Shown piece after piece: positions 23,363 through 33,787 of a DNA stretch of 64,000 bases. Source of the stretch: Citrus sinensis. Its lineage: Eukaryota; Streptophyta; Magnoliopsida; Sapindales; Rutaceae. A program made the position numbers and the translations under genes. Location of the stretch: NCBI RefSeq assembly GCF_022201045.2, contig NC_068563.1, forward strand, positions 28,555,001 through 28,619,000, given 5' to 3'. The notes beneath the pieces were generated by a model that was given only the letters and a program-made list of their open reading frames with translations, was not told the origin of the DNA and made no database searches. Position 1 is the stretch's first letter. The number at the start of each line of letters is the position of its first letter.

Positions 23363-26080
23363 TTATTCTACGAAATCACTTCGAAACTCCTTATCAACTT
23401 CATATTCATTATCTTGCTGAAAGAGTAGCTGCTGAAAATGTCCAGGCTGCTGGAATTGTGGTTCCTATTAAAAAGAAAATTAAATATTTTGTTATAATAA
23501 AAGAGAATAAAGTAGATAATATGAATAAATACTAAATTTATCACCACTTACCGTACAAGAATTTTGTGTAGGTGTTAGATAAACATTATCCCCAACCATA
23601 TGAGGTAAGCTCATAAGACCCTAAAACAAACATACATTAAATGAAGAGATAATAAAAAAATCATAACACATACTATGAAAAACTTACATTATAATAGTCC
23701 ATAACTCCATGTGGGTACATATTCATATCAATATAACTTCCTTCAGGATTTTGAAATGCCTACAGTGGATCAATAATATATTAGAAAAACGTCTATGATT
23801 AAGTAATAAAAATCAACGACATGCATTTGAATTCCATAAAACCTACCGTTACAACATTGTTCTCGTGTGTTGGGACCACAGTCGGCACTTGCTCATTCAC
23901 CTGTCCATCCTGTAAAGTCAACAAAACATACATTTGAACATCTTTTATGTTAGAAATTTTTTAACTTTAATTAAATTCAAAATACATTTTAAAAGTACCT
24001 TTGCATTGGAACGTGAGGAATTTATTTTAGATTTTGAAAATTTATTAGATTTCTTTCTTTGACAAGGTGGTCGACCTTTACGACGCCGAGCTGCTGGATC
24101 TCTAACTGTTTCTACTTCCACACTACAACTTCCTTGGCCTGTAACAACAGTTACTTCATTATCTCCGCAAAGAATTGCCTTTGATAAATCCCCCCGTACA
24201 TTCTCAATCCAATTGAAAACAAGATTAGAGCTTTCAATAGTATGTGCAGCCATATTTGCAACCTCCGCAAAAGTAGCACACATTTTCTCATATCGTTTTT
24301 GCTCATCCGTACAGCTATGAAGCTCATAACTCGTTTTCACTCTACTATGGCATCTCCACACATCTTTTCTCCATCTTCGTAAAATATATTTTTCTGGAAG
24401 TACTTCTACGTCATTGCGGATCATGATTGCAATGGCATGCCTACAAAGAATACCTCTAAATTGGAACCTTGAGCAGCTGCAACGTATTTCACCATTTTCT
24501 TTTTCAAAATAAACTTCAAAAAAGGTTCTCTTTTTACCCTCTCCAACTTTGACATCCTCTCTAACAATATTTTCACAACCCATAGAATTGACATATTCGC
24601 AATACATTTTCCGAATCATTTCTTGCTGAAATTCTTGAAATTTTGAAATAGTGTACACATCTCGAACTTGCCTCTCCATTGCGTAATCGGTTACACATGG
24701 CATTTGTTGGGAAAGACACCTGACATCTTCTTCAACTTCCTTCTGAACTTTATTCTTCAATGCACAACTGTATTGCTCTACAAACTGCTTCAAAGTAGTC
24801 TTTGAGTTAACATAACCATCAAAAAATGCATTCATGCTTTCACTACGTTGAGTAGATGACATTCCTGCCCAAAACGTATTGTTTAGATAACAAGGTACCC
24901 AATGATGCCTCTCGTCATATAAGCCTCGTAACCATTCGTTATCCCCCAAATCATATTCTGTAATCATATGGTGCCAAGTTTCCTCAAATTTCGTAGCACT
25001 CTGGGAATCATAAACAGCACAATGCAAGACATTACTTATGTTACGATATTCTTTATAACCCCCTAGCTTCTCTGGAACTTTCTTCATTATATGCCATAAA
25101 CACCACCGATGTCGAGTATTGGGAAAGACATTCTGAATTGCAACTTTCATTGCCCTGTCTTGATCTGTAATGATTCCATTAGGAGCTAAATTAGACATGC
25201 AAGATAGCCATGTTCGAAATAACCACGTGAATGTCTCAATATCTTCGTGTGAAATCAATCCACACCCAAACAGAATAGAATGCCCATGATGATTAACTCC
25301 TACAAATGGAGCGAACGGCATATCATACTTATTTGTAAGATACGTGGTGTCAAATGTAACAACGTCTCCAAACTCCTTGTACGCTTCCCTATTCCTTGGC
25401 TCGGCCCAAAAAACATTTTTTAATCGTCCCTCATCATCCACTTGCATACTAAAGTAAAACCTATTATCTTCTACTTGCATTTTCATAAAATAGTTTTGAA
25501 GAGCAGCAGCATCCCCATCTCCAAGCCGCAATCTTCTTTCTTTTTGGACATGATTTCTACAATCTCTTTCTATGAATGTCACATTTTCATGACCACCAGC
25601 CTCAATAACAAGTGATTGATAATTCTTACATAATCTGATTCCTGCTCGATCATTTACATCAAGCCTTTTTTTTGCATATGTATTGAGGCTACGATTGCAC
25701 CGAAAATACTTGGATTTGGTTGGAGTTAACAGCACATGGTTGTGTTCAAGATTTAAGCTTCGAATTGTCCACTTTCCATCATCCCCTAAACCAGCTCCCA
25801 ATCTAGCATTGCAGCCTGTTTTTGCATTAGGTTGGGGCTTTAAAATATTCACAGATTTGCTTCTTGTTTCACCACTTCTCCCACAAGCAAAAGTCACATT
25901 TCTAAGAATCCCATCACTATCCTTTCTACTAGTTCTCCTCAAAATCGGAAACCCTTTTCTTTTACCGTACTCTTTGAAGTAAATAAACAAATCAACATCA
26001 CTATCAAATGACATCCCAATTATTGGCTCATCGTTCTCCTCAAATTTCTCCAACTCTTCAACTTCGATGTCTTTTTCCAT
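23363..26080 (-). CDS. FAR1/FRS-type MULE transposase
   Basis: Five exons, all phase 0: 26080-23999, 23909-23847, 23759-23688, 23620-23552 and 23464-23363; 795 aa. The open frame extends to an ATG at 26113, but an acceptor at 26092 makes MEKDIEVEELEKF the better start. Order of domains: FAR1 DNA-binding region (residues about 30-125: FKEYGKRKGFPI, TGCNARL, EHNHVL), MULE transposase core (VVTFDTTYLTNKY, GIITDQDRAM, RHRWCLWHI, then FEETW) with candidate DDE residues, and a SWIM zinc finger (CSCSRFQFRGILCRHAI). A KGRPPCQRKK basic patch precedes an Asn/Gln-rich tail. No stop or frameshift was seen. Host FRS proteins share the architecture, but TIRs and a target duplication show that this copy is a transposon gene. 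Confidence 0.9.
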
Positions 26081-26459
26081 ATTATTTATTTCTACAAAAT
26101 TGAAATAATTCACATTGACAAAATGAAAGTAACAAAATACAAATAATTCAGCACAACCTCACACAACTAAACTAACTAGTGATGCAAATTGTGAACACAA
26201 ATTTAATATATACCAGCAGAATTTGCAGCATACGAGATGCCTTTGATTGGAATTTAGTGATTTTTTATTTAATATATAACCCAATGTGCTTATTAATTTT
26301 CCAATGGATGCTGATTTAATATATAAAGATTATTGCGCAATTGATACCCTTAAGATTATTGCGCAATTGATTTAATATATAAAAATTTGACTTCACAATT
26401 GAATCTTCACACATTCGGAATTATTACAACCAAAATTGGGCATTAATTAAACCAATTAC

Positions 26460-26900
26460 CTCCACGAATTGATTACGACGGCTACAACTATCTACAGGGC
26501 AGACAGAGAAAGAGAAACCCAACGAGATGCGCGAGAGAGATCCACGACGAGAGAAAGTCGAAGGAGAGAGCAGCGAGATGAGTGAGAGGCCGGATGAGAG
26601 AGACCCGCGGTGAGAGAGAGAGCCACAGCCGAAGACAGACCCAAGGCGAGAGAGAGAGACCCACGGTGAGAGAGAGAGCCACTGCCGAAGACAGACCCAA
26701 GGCGAGAGAGAGAGCCACAACCGAAGAGAGACCCACGCTCGAGAGAGAAAGAGAGAAAGAGAGAAAACTGAAAGACAGAGCAATCCCACGATGAAGAGCA
26801 GAGCTTGAAGATGGCAAAGAACTGGCTGCAATTGAACTCGTTGCTTGGTGTGAAATGCATGAGTGAGAGTGATGCATGCGTGAGATGAGATGCGCGTGCA
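26460..26900 (-). repeat. CT-rich 5' leader of the transposase gene with short tandem repeats
   Basis: On the plus strand 26580-26770 is rich in GAGAGA runs. GGTGAGAGAGAGAGCCAC recurs at 26609 and 26665 (period 56 bp), alternating with GAAGACAGACCCAAGGCGAG. Open frames in all registers are simple Ser/Leu or Arg/Glu repeats and are treated as noncoding. Confidence 0.6.
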
Positions 26901-26927
26901 GTGTGTTTGCTTGTTCAAACAGTGCCC

Positions 26928-26934
26928 TTTTATA
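26928..26934 (-). promoter_or_regulatory. TATA box in the right TIR (transposase promoter)
   Basis: TATAAAA on the minus strand, 65 bp from the right terminus, mirroring the left TIR. A CT-rich leader follows with a donor GTGGAG|GTAATTGG at 26460/26459, and an acceptor TTTTGTAG|AAAT at 26092/26091, 11 bases upstream of the transposase ATG. Confidence 0.65.
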
Positions 26935-26999
26935 TTACAAATAAAACGCACCGTTCGGGACTTACTGTGGTGCTTATTGTGGGCTGAATATCGGTGTTG
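26928..26999. repeat. right terminal inverted repeat of the MULE
   Basis: The counterpart of 20073-20144, read on the minus strand from 26999 inward. The AACGGTGCGTTTT block lies at 26955-26943 and the TATA box at 26934-26928. It ends directly at the right TSD copy. Confidence 0.85.
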
Positions 27000-27008
27000 T
27001 AAGTTCTT

Positions 27009-27504
27009 AACATCTGAGACAAAACAATGGTTCCAGCTTCCAACTGAAATTGGATAGCATGTGTTTTGCACGCGCTTCAATGCGAATAAATAGAAAAAGC
27101 ATCTAGAACAGTCAGAGATTCACATACTAGAAGTGTCGAACGAAGACGACTTCAATCTGCTCGCCTAAAGTGACTTTCCTGACAAGTTCGTACAGCAATA
27201 ACGCGGTCACGGCAACAACGTCACGACCCCGCAACCGACCCTCCCCTTCACCAAAATTACACGAAAAGACCAACCTTGATCGCCAATTCAGTATGGGCCA
27301 TGTCCGCCATTTTAGTCAAAGTCACCTGAAGGTCATACTTAGCAACTAAAAAATTAACTATAAATATACCACCTCCGCTAGTATCACATTCCCATTCCAC
27401 ACATTCAACAAAAGACAGTTGAGACAGCAAAACATTCGGAAAAAAAAAAATCTCAAATCAGAAGTCCGTATTCATCCATTCGCTCATTCATATTTGAGTC
27501 TGTG
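27009..27504 (+). promoter_or_regulatory. upstream region of the ZAT-like gene
   Basis: Between the right MULE target duplication and the start codon. A TATA-like CTATAAATAT lies at 27359-27368, about 137 bp before the ATG. AGTCAA at 27314-27319 is an inverted W-box core (TTGACT), followed closely by GTCACC. W-boxes are bound by WRKY factors in stress responses, which fits the gene family; regulation here is inferred. Confidence 0.45.
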
Positions 27505-27984
27505 ATGAAGAGAGATAGAGAAATGGCAGCCATTGACACCGCAAATTGCTTGATGCTGCTCTCAAAAGTTGGCGAAACAGACCAGGGAAAGCGTGTATTT
27601 GCATGCAAAACATGCAACAAAGAGTTCCCATCGTTCCAAGCTTTAGGCGGCCACAGAGCAAGTCACAAGAAGCCGAAGCTGATGACGATGGCTTCATCAG
27701 GGGAAGATTTTGATCAAGCCCAGATGCCACCAGCTTCCCCCAAGAAGCCTAAAACGCACGAGTGTTCGATTTGTGGTCTTGAGTTTGCTATTGGGCAAGC
27801 GCTCGGCGGTCACATGAGGAGACACAGGGCAGCAGCTGCCATGGGCGCCGCCGCCGATGGATTGGTGACTCGTCCTCTTTTGCAGCTCCCCGTTCTGAAG
27901 AAATCCAATAGTTGTAAAAGAGCTTTGTGCTTGGATTTGAACTTGATGCCTACTGGGGATGATTTGAAGTTATGGGTCGCTTAG
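27505..27984 (+). CDS. ZAT11: ZAT11/ZAT12-like C2H2 zinc-finger repressor
   Basis: Intronless, 159 aa, starting [20 protein letters not shown] at 27505 (a GTG three bases earlier is not a start). It has the C1-2i layout: an L-box-like TANCLMLL, finger 1 ([21 protein letters not shown]), finger 2 ([21 protein letters not shown]), both with the plant QALGGH helix, and a C-terminal EAR motif CLDLNL. Such proteins are nuclear repressors induced by oxidative stress, wounding, cold or salt. MKR at the start and LDLNLMP...DDLKL at the end favour ZAT11, while [11 protein letters not shown] and KRVFACKTC also resemble ZAT12; the exact orthologue is uncertain. A complete MULE sits 0.5 kb upstream. Confidence 0.9.
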   Translation: MKRDREMAAIDTANCLMLLSKVGETDQGKRVFACKTCNKEFPSFQALGGHRASHKKPKLMTMASSGEDFDQAQMPPASPKKPKTHECSICGLEFAIGQALGGHMRRHRAAAAMGAAADGLVTRPLLQLPVLKKSNSCKRALCLDLNLMPTGDDLKLWVA

Positions 27985-30519
27985 TTAGTTACTTTCATTG
28001 TTAGTAATTAGTCTATAGCCTTTTAGATAATTGGTTTTATAATTTCATTTTCAGCCCTCTGTATTTACCGATTTATTGGGATTTTGTTCTCGGATTGATT
28101 CATTTATTTGTACACTGCTAAAACAAAAAGATTCTTATTATTGATTCTCATCATCAGCTTTGCTTTCAGTTCCAGAGATAATGAGATATCATTTTTTGTA
28201 CATATATGTAATAGAGTTCGTTTCCTCGTTTTTTTTCTTTTTTTTTTTTCTTTTTTCAATTGTTCGAGTTATCCATTTGCTGTTGATTCATGCTTATTAT
28301 TAGAACTTCCCCCCCCCCCCCCCTTTTTTTTTCAAATACTGAAATTTTTAATTTGAGGCTATTCCAAAGTCCAAACGGCGGAATTAGAATATTATAATCT
28401 TTAATCTGGGTCAATTCCTTGTGTGATTAAAATAATAATAATAATAACCGTCTGTGTGTATATATATATTTATTGATAACCCCGTGTGCGTGTGTTTATA
28501 TATTAAAAACAAAAATGTAGAAAACCCTTCAACAAAGTCAAGATGGGGTTCCGGATTTTCGAAAGAAACTCTCTGCGCAGCGTTGGCAATCCGGACTGTG
28601 TTGTAAATGACTCGACTACTACGGCAATAATCAACTAGAATATATTTGGAAACAAGTTGTGGCTGCTGCTCAATTAAAAATTTTAAAATATATCAGCGGG
28701 ATCATATCATTTATAAACAAATGAATCATGTTACGACGTATATGTATTTAATTTAAATAATCATCATAATACACAGCCATATACATATTAATTATTTGTA
28801 TTATCTCTGATGTATTCTAAAATTTCACACTCTCGTTGTCAACAAAAAAAAAAAAAATCTATTTGAGTTGTATCAAATGTGCACAGTTAGATTTTATTAA
28901 CATAAAATTTTTTAAAAAGAGTTATAATGGATCAATACCTCTCTTTCTTTTTTATTGAATTTTTTAATTTTTTTTTTCATTTGATTTGAATTCATCAACT
29001 TATTTTAAATCTCTATCCTTTTCCATTAGTTGAACTCTTATTAATTACCAATAAATTTTTGCACGAAAATGTTAATCAATTAATTAAAAATAAAAATATA
29101 TCCATTAGCCAAATTTTATATGCGGCCTCAATATTATCTTCTGCTTATTGATTAATTAATTATACACTAAATTTTATTTATACTAATGGTAGAGGTTAAA
29201 ATATTTAAATTTAAGGGTGCACACTGCACAATAGCCTTATCATTATTAATTTAAATCTAAAAATACGCAACAATCTCATTATTAATATCATACTAATTTA
29301 TATAGAAATTTGTGGGCGATTCAAAGCTCTAGCATATTCCCCAGTCCCCCGTTCCCCCCAGTCGTCCCCCACTATCGGTCTCTTAAGGCCATGCAAGAGC
29401 CCATCTGAGATCGGGCCAACGAATCTCTAAATTTTAGTCGAGTAATAACCGCTTAAGCCCATAAATAGCCTTTCAAAATAAAATTACCATAAAATAAAGT
29501 TAGTAGGGAAATTATTTGTATTTATTTTAATAATTAATAATAATAATAATGATAGTAGAAGTAACGGCTATTGAAAATAATATTAATTTGTAGCTTCAGG
29601 ATATTGATTCAACTGCGATTGTCTTTGTGTGTATTTTTTTTTTTTGTTTTTTTAACCTACTTTTAAAAATTTTTGTAATATCTGAAGACCTGATAAAATT
29701 ATGTTTTAGGTTGCACATGACCTTTCACGAGTTCATCTTCACTGGTTTATTCGTGCTCCATACGTTAAGTTTGTCAACAGTAATAGTCTAAGTCCCATTG
29801 TTGAATGCGTACAAATGGGGATCAATAAAGGCCGCTACGGTTGGATAAACCCTAGATGCGATGCATGTTTTGCCCTCCAGCTCCAAAACTTTTCTAAAAC
29901 AGAATGATCCATATGCAAAAGTGAAAAAAAAAATAAGCTAGAAAAAGAAAATAATAATAAAATGAAAATTCCTGTGGCTTGAATTCTATCGGGCAATAAA
30001 AGCTGCCAAAAAAAAAAAATCATTTTTTTTTTAAATTTTCAGAGAATTTTTGCTTCAAAATATATGCTAACTTTCTAAAAGAAATTACAAGTGCAGTTCG
30101 AAGAAACACTACATGTCATCAATATAATGATCATACATATGAATACCCCTACTCTTTCACAGGAATTTTGCTTCAAAATGCTAACTTCTAAAAGAAATTA
30201 CAAGTTCTCAGACTAATTAAGGGTAACTAAGTCCAATTCAACGAGAAGAAACTTGAAACAAATACATTGTCTTGATTATACTAATCGCCGGAATCCCCAT
30301 TACTACATAACCTGTTGCTTAGTCTTGGGGAAATAAGATTATTGTGCACCCTTAAAATTAAATATTTTAATTTGATGTCAACAACCCCAACTTATAAGCT
30401 ATTGAAATCAGAATTCAAGTGTAATAATCATGCATAATACCACTGATTATTAAAGCGTAAAAGCTTTGGAGTTAATTAATTTCTTAATGATCCTAAATTA
30501 CTAATGATTCATGATTTCA
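27985..30519. other. intergenic with low-complexity tracts
   Basis: After the ZAT 3' UTR the sequence is AT-rich, with T-runs near 28230-28250, a C-run followed by a T-run at 28309-28331, an AAT microsatellite near 28433 and a C-rich patch at 29340-29370. Open frames at 28108-28356 and 29835-30023 are low complexity. No gene or RNA gene recognised. Confidence 0.45.
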
Positions 30520-31030
30520 CACTACAACAAATATGATTTATTATATCACTAATTTATAGCGTTTTATATCAAATGTCATCACAATCATACAATTTATAGC
30601 AGTTTTATATTTATAGCATTTTTCATAAAACTGCTATTAAACTGAAATTTTATTATATGTATAACATTACTATTATGACATATTTTTTAAAAGTTATAAA
30701 AACGTTAGTTAGCATAGCATTTTGTAAAAAAAATTATAAAATAAATTGTTACTTAATAGTTTTTATGACATTTTTTGTAAAAGCTATTGGAAAAAACAAA
30801 TAATAACATTTTTAAAATGCTATAGAAATAAAAAAAATCATTAAAAAAAATTTTTTTAGGCGCCAAATTTCATTAGATTGGCGCCCATATTATAACATTA
30901 TATTATGACATTTTTTTAAAATGCTAAATAAATATATACTTAGGATAGCGTAATTGTAAAGAAGTTATAAAATAAATATTGAAAATTTACTTTATAACTT
31001 TTATTAAGTGCTATAGAATTTATTATATAA
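30520..31030. mobile_element. CACTA-like left terminus with subterminal repeats
   Basis: CACTACAACAAAT at 30520 matches the usual CACTA (En/Spm) end. It is followed by repeated TATAGCATTTT / AAAATGCTATA motifs in both orientations (near 30616, 30708, 30816, 30917 and 31006), as expected for CACTA subterminal repeats. GGCGCCAAATTTCATTAG at about 30859 begins a short inverted GGCGCC pair. The matching right end (GTTGTAGTG) was not found downstream in the window, so the copy is truncated or rearranged. No transposase gene is present. Confidence 0.5.
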
Positions 31031-31773
31031 AAAAATCTCTAAAATGGCTCTAAATTTTCCATATTGGTGCTCTATTCTTCCCACCCTAAGAAAAAGCCCA
31101 AAAACTTTCTATTATTTTTTTCCCAAATCCCTTTCAACTTTTTCTCTCTACAACTCTAAACTTTTCCTTTTCCCATTTTTCTAACCGGTCAAAAGTAGTT
31201 GAATTAAAATTCATCTTCTCAAATCAATCTGTCAGGTATGTACAAAGCTTTAAGCTTGTTAAGTGTTTTAAAAGGTAAAGGAATAATAATTATTTGATAT
31301 GCATGCGTTACAATACAAATAACAACTTTTTCGGTGTTAGCTCATAAAGGAATACAAATATGGAAAGAAGTTTAAAGTTGATTTAGCTATATGAAATTTT
31401 CTTTGAAAAGGATATTAATTAATTAAAATTGAATAGATGATTGGATAACTATATGTATGGATGTTCTAGCTTGTCATAAAATTGATTATCAAGATAGATA
31501 ATTAATTAATGAACAAGTGAGACGACATAAACAAGATTAAATAATGCACAAGTAGAAAACATAGACAACAAAAATTATGTAAATAATTGTTTGTGATATA
31601 TGCTGCTAGGTGAGGCCTTGAAGGATATAGACAGCTCTGAATTTGTTCTCGTTTACAAAGACAAAGAATTAGAAATTTGGTATATATTTGTGTTTATGAG
31701 GAAGAGTACTTAGGATGGGATGATGAAGGATATCAAATTCTGAATGACGAAAACATATTTTTTGTAATGAACA
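31031..31773. other. intergenic, possible CACTA interior
   Basis: A CT-rich stretch (31080-31170) like a transposon leader is followed by AT-rich sequence. At 31618-31670 a short frame reads LKDIDSSEFVLVYKDKE, but it continues into nothing recognisable. No gene is called. Confidence 0.35.
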
Positions 31774-32030
31774 TTTAAGGGAGAGTGTTATGAATTTATT
31801 AAAATAAATATAGATGTTCATAACATATATCTCTTAGCTTTTCCACCACCTCCCATTAGCAACCTTTAGCTTCCCTATAACTCTCACTATCTCACAAGGA
31901 ATTATGATCCATAATTTTTTATTAATTTCATGGAGTGATTATATAACTATAAAAAGAGAGCTCATCTTTTTATTTTGTACACACACAATTGAAATGAATA
32001 AAATCACTCTATAATATATTCTCTTATTTT
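31774..32030 (+). mobile_element. LTR-like fragment with polypurine tract
   Basis: TTAAGGGAGAG (31775-31785) resembles a polypurine tract and is followed directly by TGTTATGAATT, a plausible LTR start. Inside are a TATA-like CTATAAAAAG (about 31946) and an AATAAA (about 31997), the usual order in Copia-type LTRs. No second LTR, CA end or polymerase gene was found, so this may be the 3' remnant of a retrotransposon. The right boundary is uncertain. Confidence 0.35.
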
Positions 32031-32570
32031 ATTCTTTATTTTGCATTGCTTCTTTATTTGTATTGTTGGCTAATAGCTTTTTTTATTTTTTATAAGACTG
32101 TCTCATCTTAAAAAAAAATTAATTCATATTTTTTATCAGTCTCATCAAGTGTAAAATAAAAAAAAATAATACTAAATTTTTTTTTTAAAATGAAGCATGA
32201 TTTTATTTTTTCGTAATAATATAATACATAGACAAAATCACAGAAGCTGCAGCCTACAGGAACAAGCTTATTTGAAATCAATCACCTGACAACAAAATTG
32301 CCTTTGACTCGTGCACATATGACCATTACTATTCGGCCACGTACGAATGTTACATAGTCTATCTGACCACCACCCGTTTAAGATTTTCCACTCTTCTCAA
32401 ACCAGAATGACTGAAACACCCTCACGAAAGTTGTTTCGCCAAAATCAACGGCATAGATCAATGCGCCTCTTCACACGTGTACGATAAAGACACCATGCAT
32501 CCGTGACTTAGTGATCGTGCGGGTGTATTATATCCTATTCTCTAGTACATTTCCCTTCAAGAGAAAAAAT
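32031..32570. other. intergenic, upstream of the TDBD gene
   Basis: AT-rich then mixed sequence leading into the promoter of the next gene. TGTATTATATCC near 32524 is a weak TATA candidate. Nothing else was recognised. Confidence 0.35.
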
Positions 32571-32717
32571 CAAGTGCTTCTAGCTCACCGTTTCCTCTTA
32601 ATTTCCGCCGCCGGTGTGTTTTTTCCGGAAAATTCGCGGCGTTTCTGCTGGCGATCGGCCGTACGATTGGATTTCCGTTGATCTTCTTTCGACGGTACGG
32701 ACTTTGAGTCCTTAAAG

Positions 32718-32847
32718 CTTTGATGCTCACATTTCTTTGGGCTGAAAATAAATTGCATCCGAATATGTTTCAAAAGCAAAACCTTTGATGCTCACATTTC
32801 TTTGGGCTGAAAATAAATTGCATCCGAATATGTTTCAAAAGCATAAC
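32718..32847. repeat. 65-bp tandem duplication in the 5' leader region
   Basis: CTTTGATGCTCACATTTCTT and the following sequence to GCAAAACC (32718-32782) is repeated immediately at 32783-32847 with essentially one difference (GCATAACC). It lies in the leader or first intron of the downstream gene. Confidence 0.9.
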
Positions 32848-33787
32848 CTTCTTTTTTTTTGTGTAAAATGATGATTTTATGAAAATTTAGGTTTTTATGT
32901 CTGCAATTTAGTAATTTGTGGAAAAATTTTAATTTTGGTTAGTGTCTCTGTTTGTGTGTGTTTCTTTTTCTCTTGTGTGCTTAAGGACGTACAAAGTTTT
33001 GTTTGTACACGAAATGGCTGTCGTTTTTATGTTCTGCTTTTGTTTGTGCAGAGGTTGCTTTGGAATCGTGAAAACAAGCAGAGTGAGAAGTTGAAATTCA
33101 GTGTACTAGTTGAAGACGAAATATGGTAATTACTTTTTCTTTTCTTTTTTTTTCACATTTAATATACTTGTTCTTTGTTAGTTACTTGTACAATTTTGAT
33201 CCTTTTAGCATGGTAAAGCTTGTATTCTTCATATTTGTTTTTCAAACTTTGACCAACAAGCAAACAGAGATAAATGAATTTGCTGCATTTTGGTTTGAGG
33301 CATAAAGTGAGAGCTATGCTAGAACCCCCAGTGAATGATTTTTTTTAGATGCGAACTTCTAGTCTTTTAAGGTAATAAAACCTTTTGGAGGGTCATGATA
33401 ACGTGATGTAGGAGTAGGCTTAGTCATTATTGAAAGTATAACATGCAAGTGCTCAGGACTTGAGAGAGTGTAAGTTAAGTTATTCTTCTGAAACTAAATA
33501 GTAACCCCTATGAGTTTTGGAAATATAGTCTACTTAAGAGACTAATCCTTGTGAAAGAGTAACCCTTTCAGTTTCGTTGAATGAGGGGAACAGTAAGGAG
33601 AAGAATATAAGTTGTGAAAAATGTTGATTCTGGAGTCATAATGCTTCATTTTTATTGGTATATGGATTAAGGTGTTCAATCTTTCCTTCTGTTCTTGTAT
33701 ATATGAATCATGTGGGCATTGAGCCAAGCAAATTAGCAATTTTAAAGTACTTGTTTCTGGCATTCTTTTCAGAACAAGGGGTTTTGG

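Larger units (their letters stand above)
20073..26999. mobile_element. complete two-gene Mutator-like element (MULE), 6.9 kb
   Basis: The element is flanked by a perfect 9-bp direct repeat TAAGTTCTT (20064-20072 and 27000-27008), the size expected for Mutator insertions. Its ends align without gaps when one is inverted; the block 20083-20129 matches the inverted 26989-26943 at 39 of 47 positions, including the shared AACGGTGCGTTTT. Inside are two genes pointing towards each other: a GRF zinc-finger gene (21870-22268, +) and a FAR1-type MULE transposase (23363-26080, -). Each starts transcription from a TATA box in its own terminus and has a CT-rich 5' leader. The intact TSD, open frames and splice sites suggest an autonomous or recently active copy. 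The convergent layout recalls maize MuDR (mudrA/mudrB); that is an analogy and not homology of the second gene. Confidence 0.9.

Noticed and set aside
26424-27080. Ser/Leu-rich and Arg/Glu-rich open frames on both strands
   Set aside because: Low-complexity reading of the CT-repeat leader of the transposase gene; several frames are open at once.
31618-31740. Possible PB1/AuxIAA-like piece (SSEFVLVYKDKE)
   Set aside because: Too short; the GDVPW motif that should follow is absent and the frame breaks.
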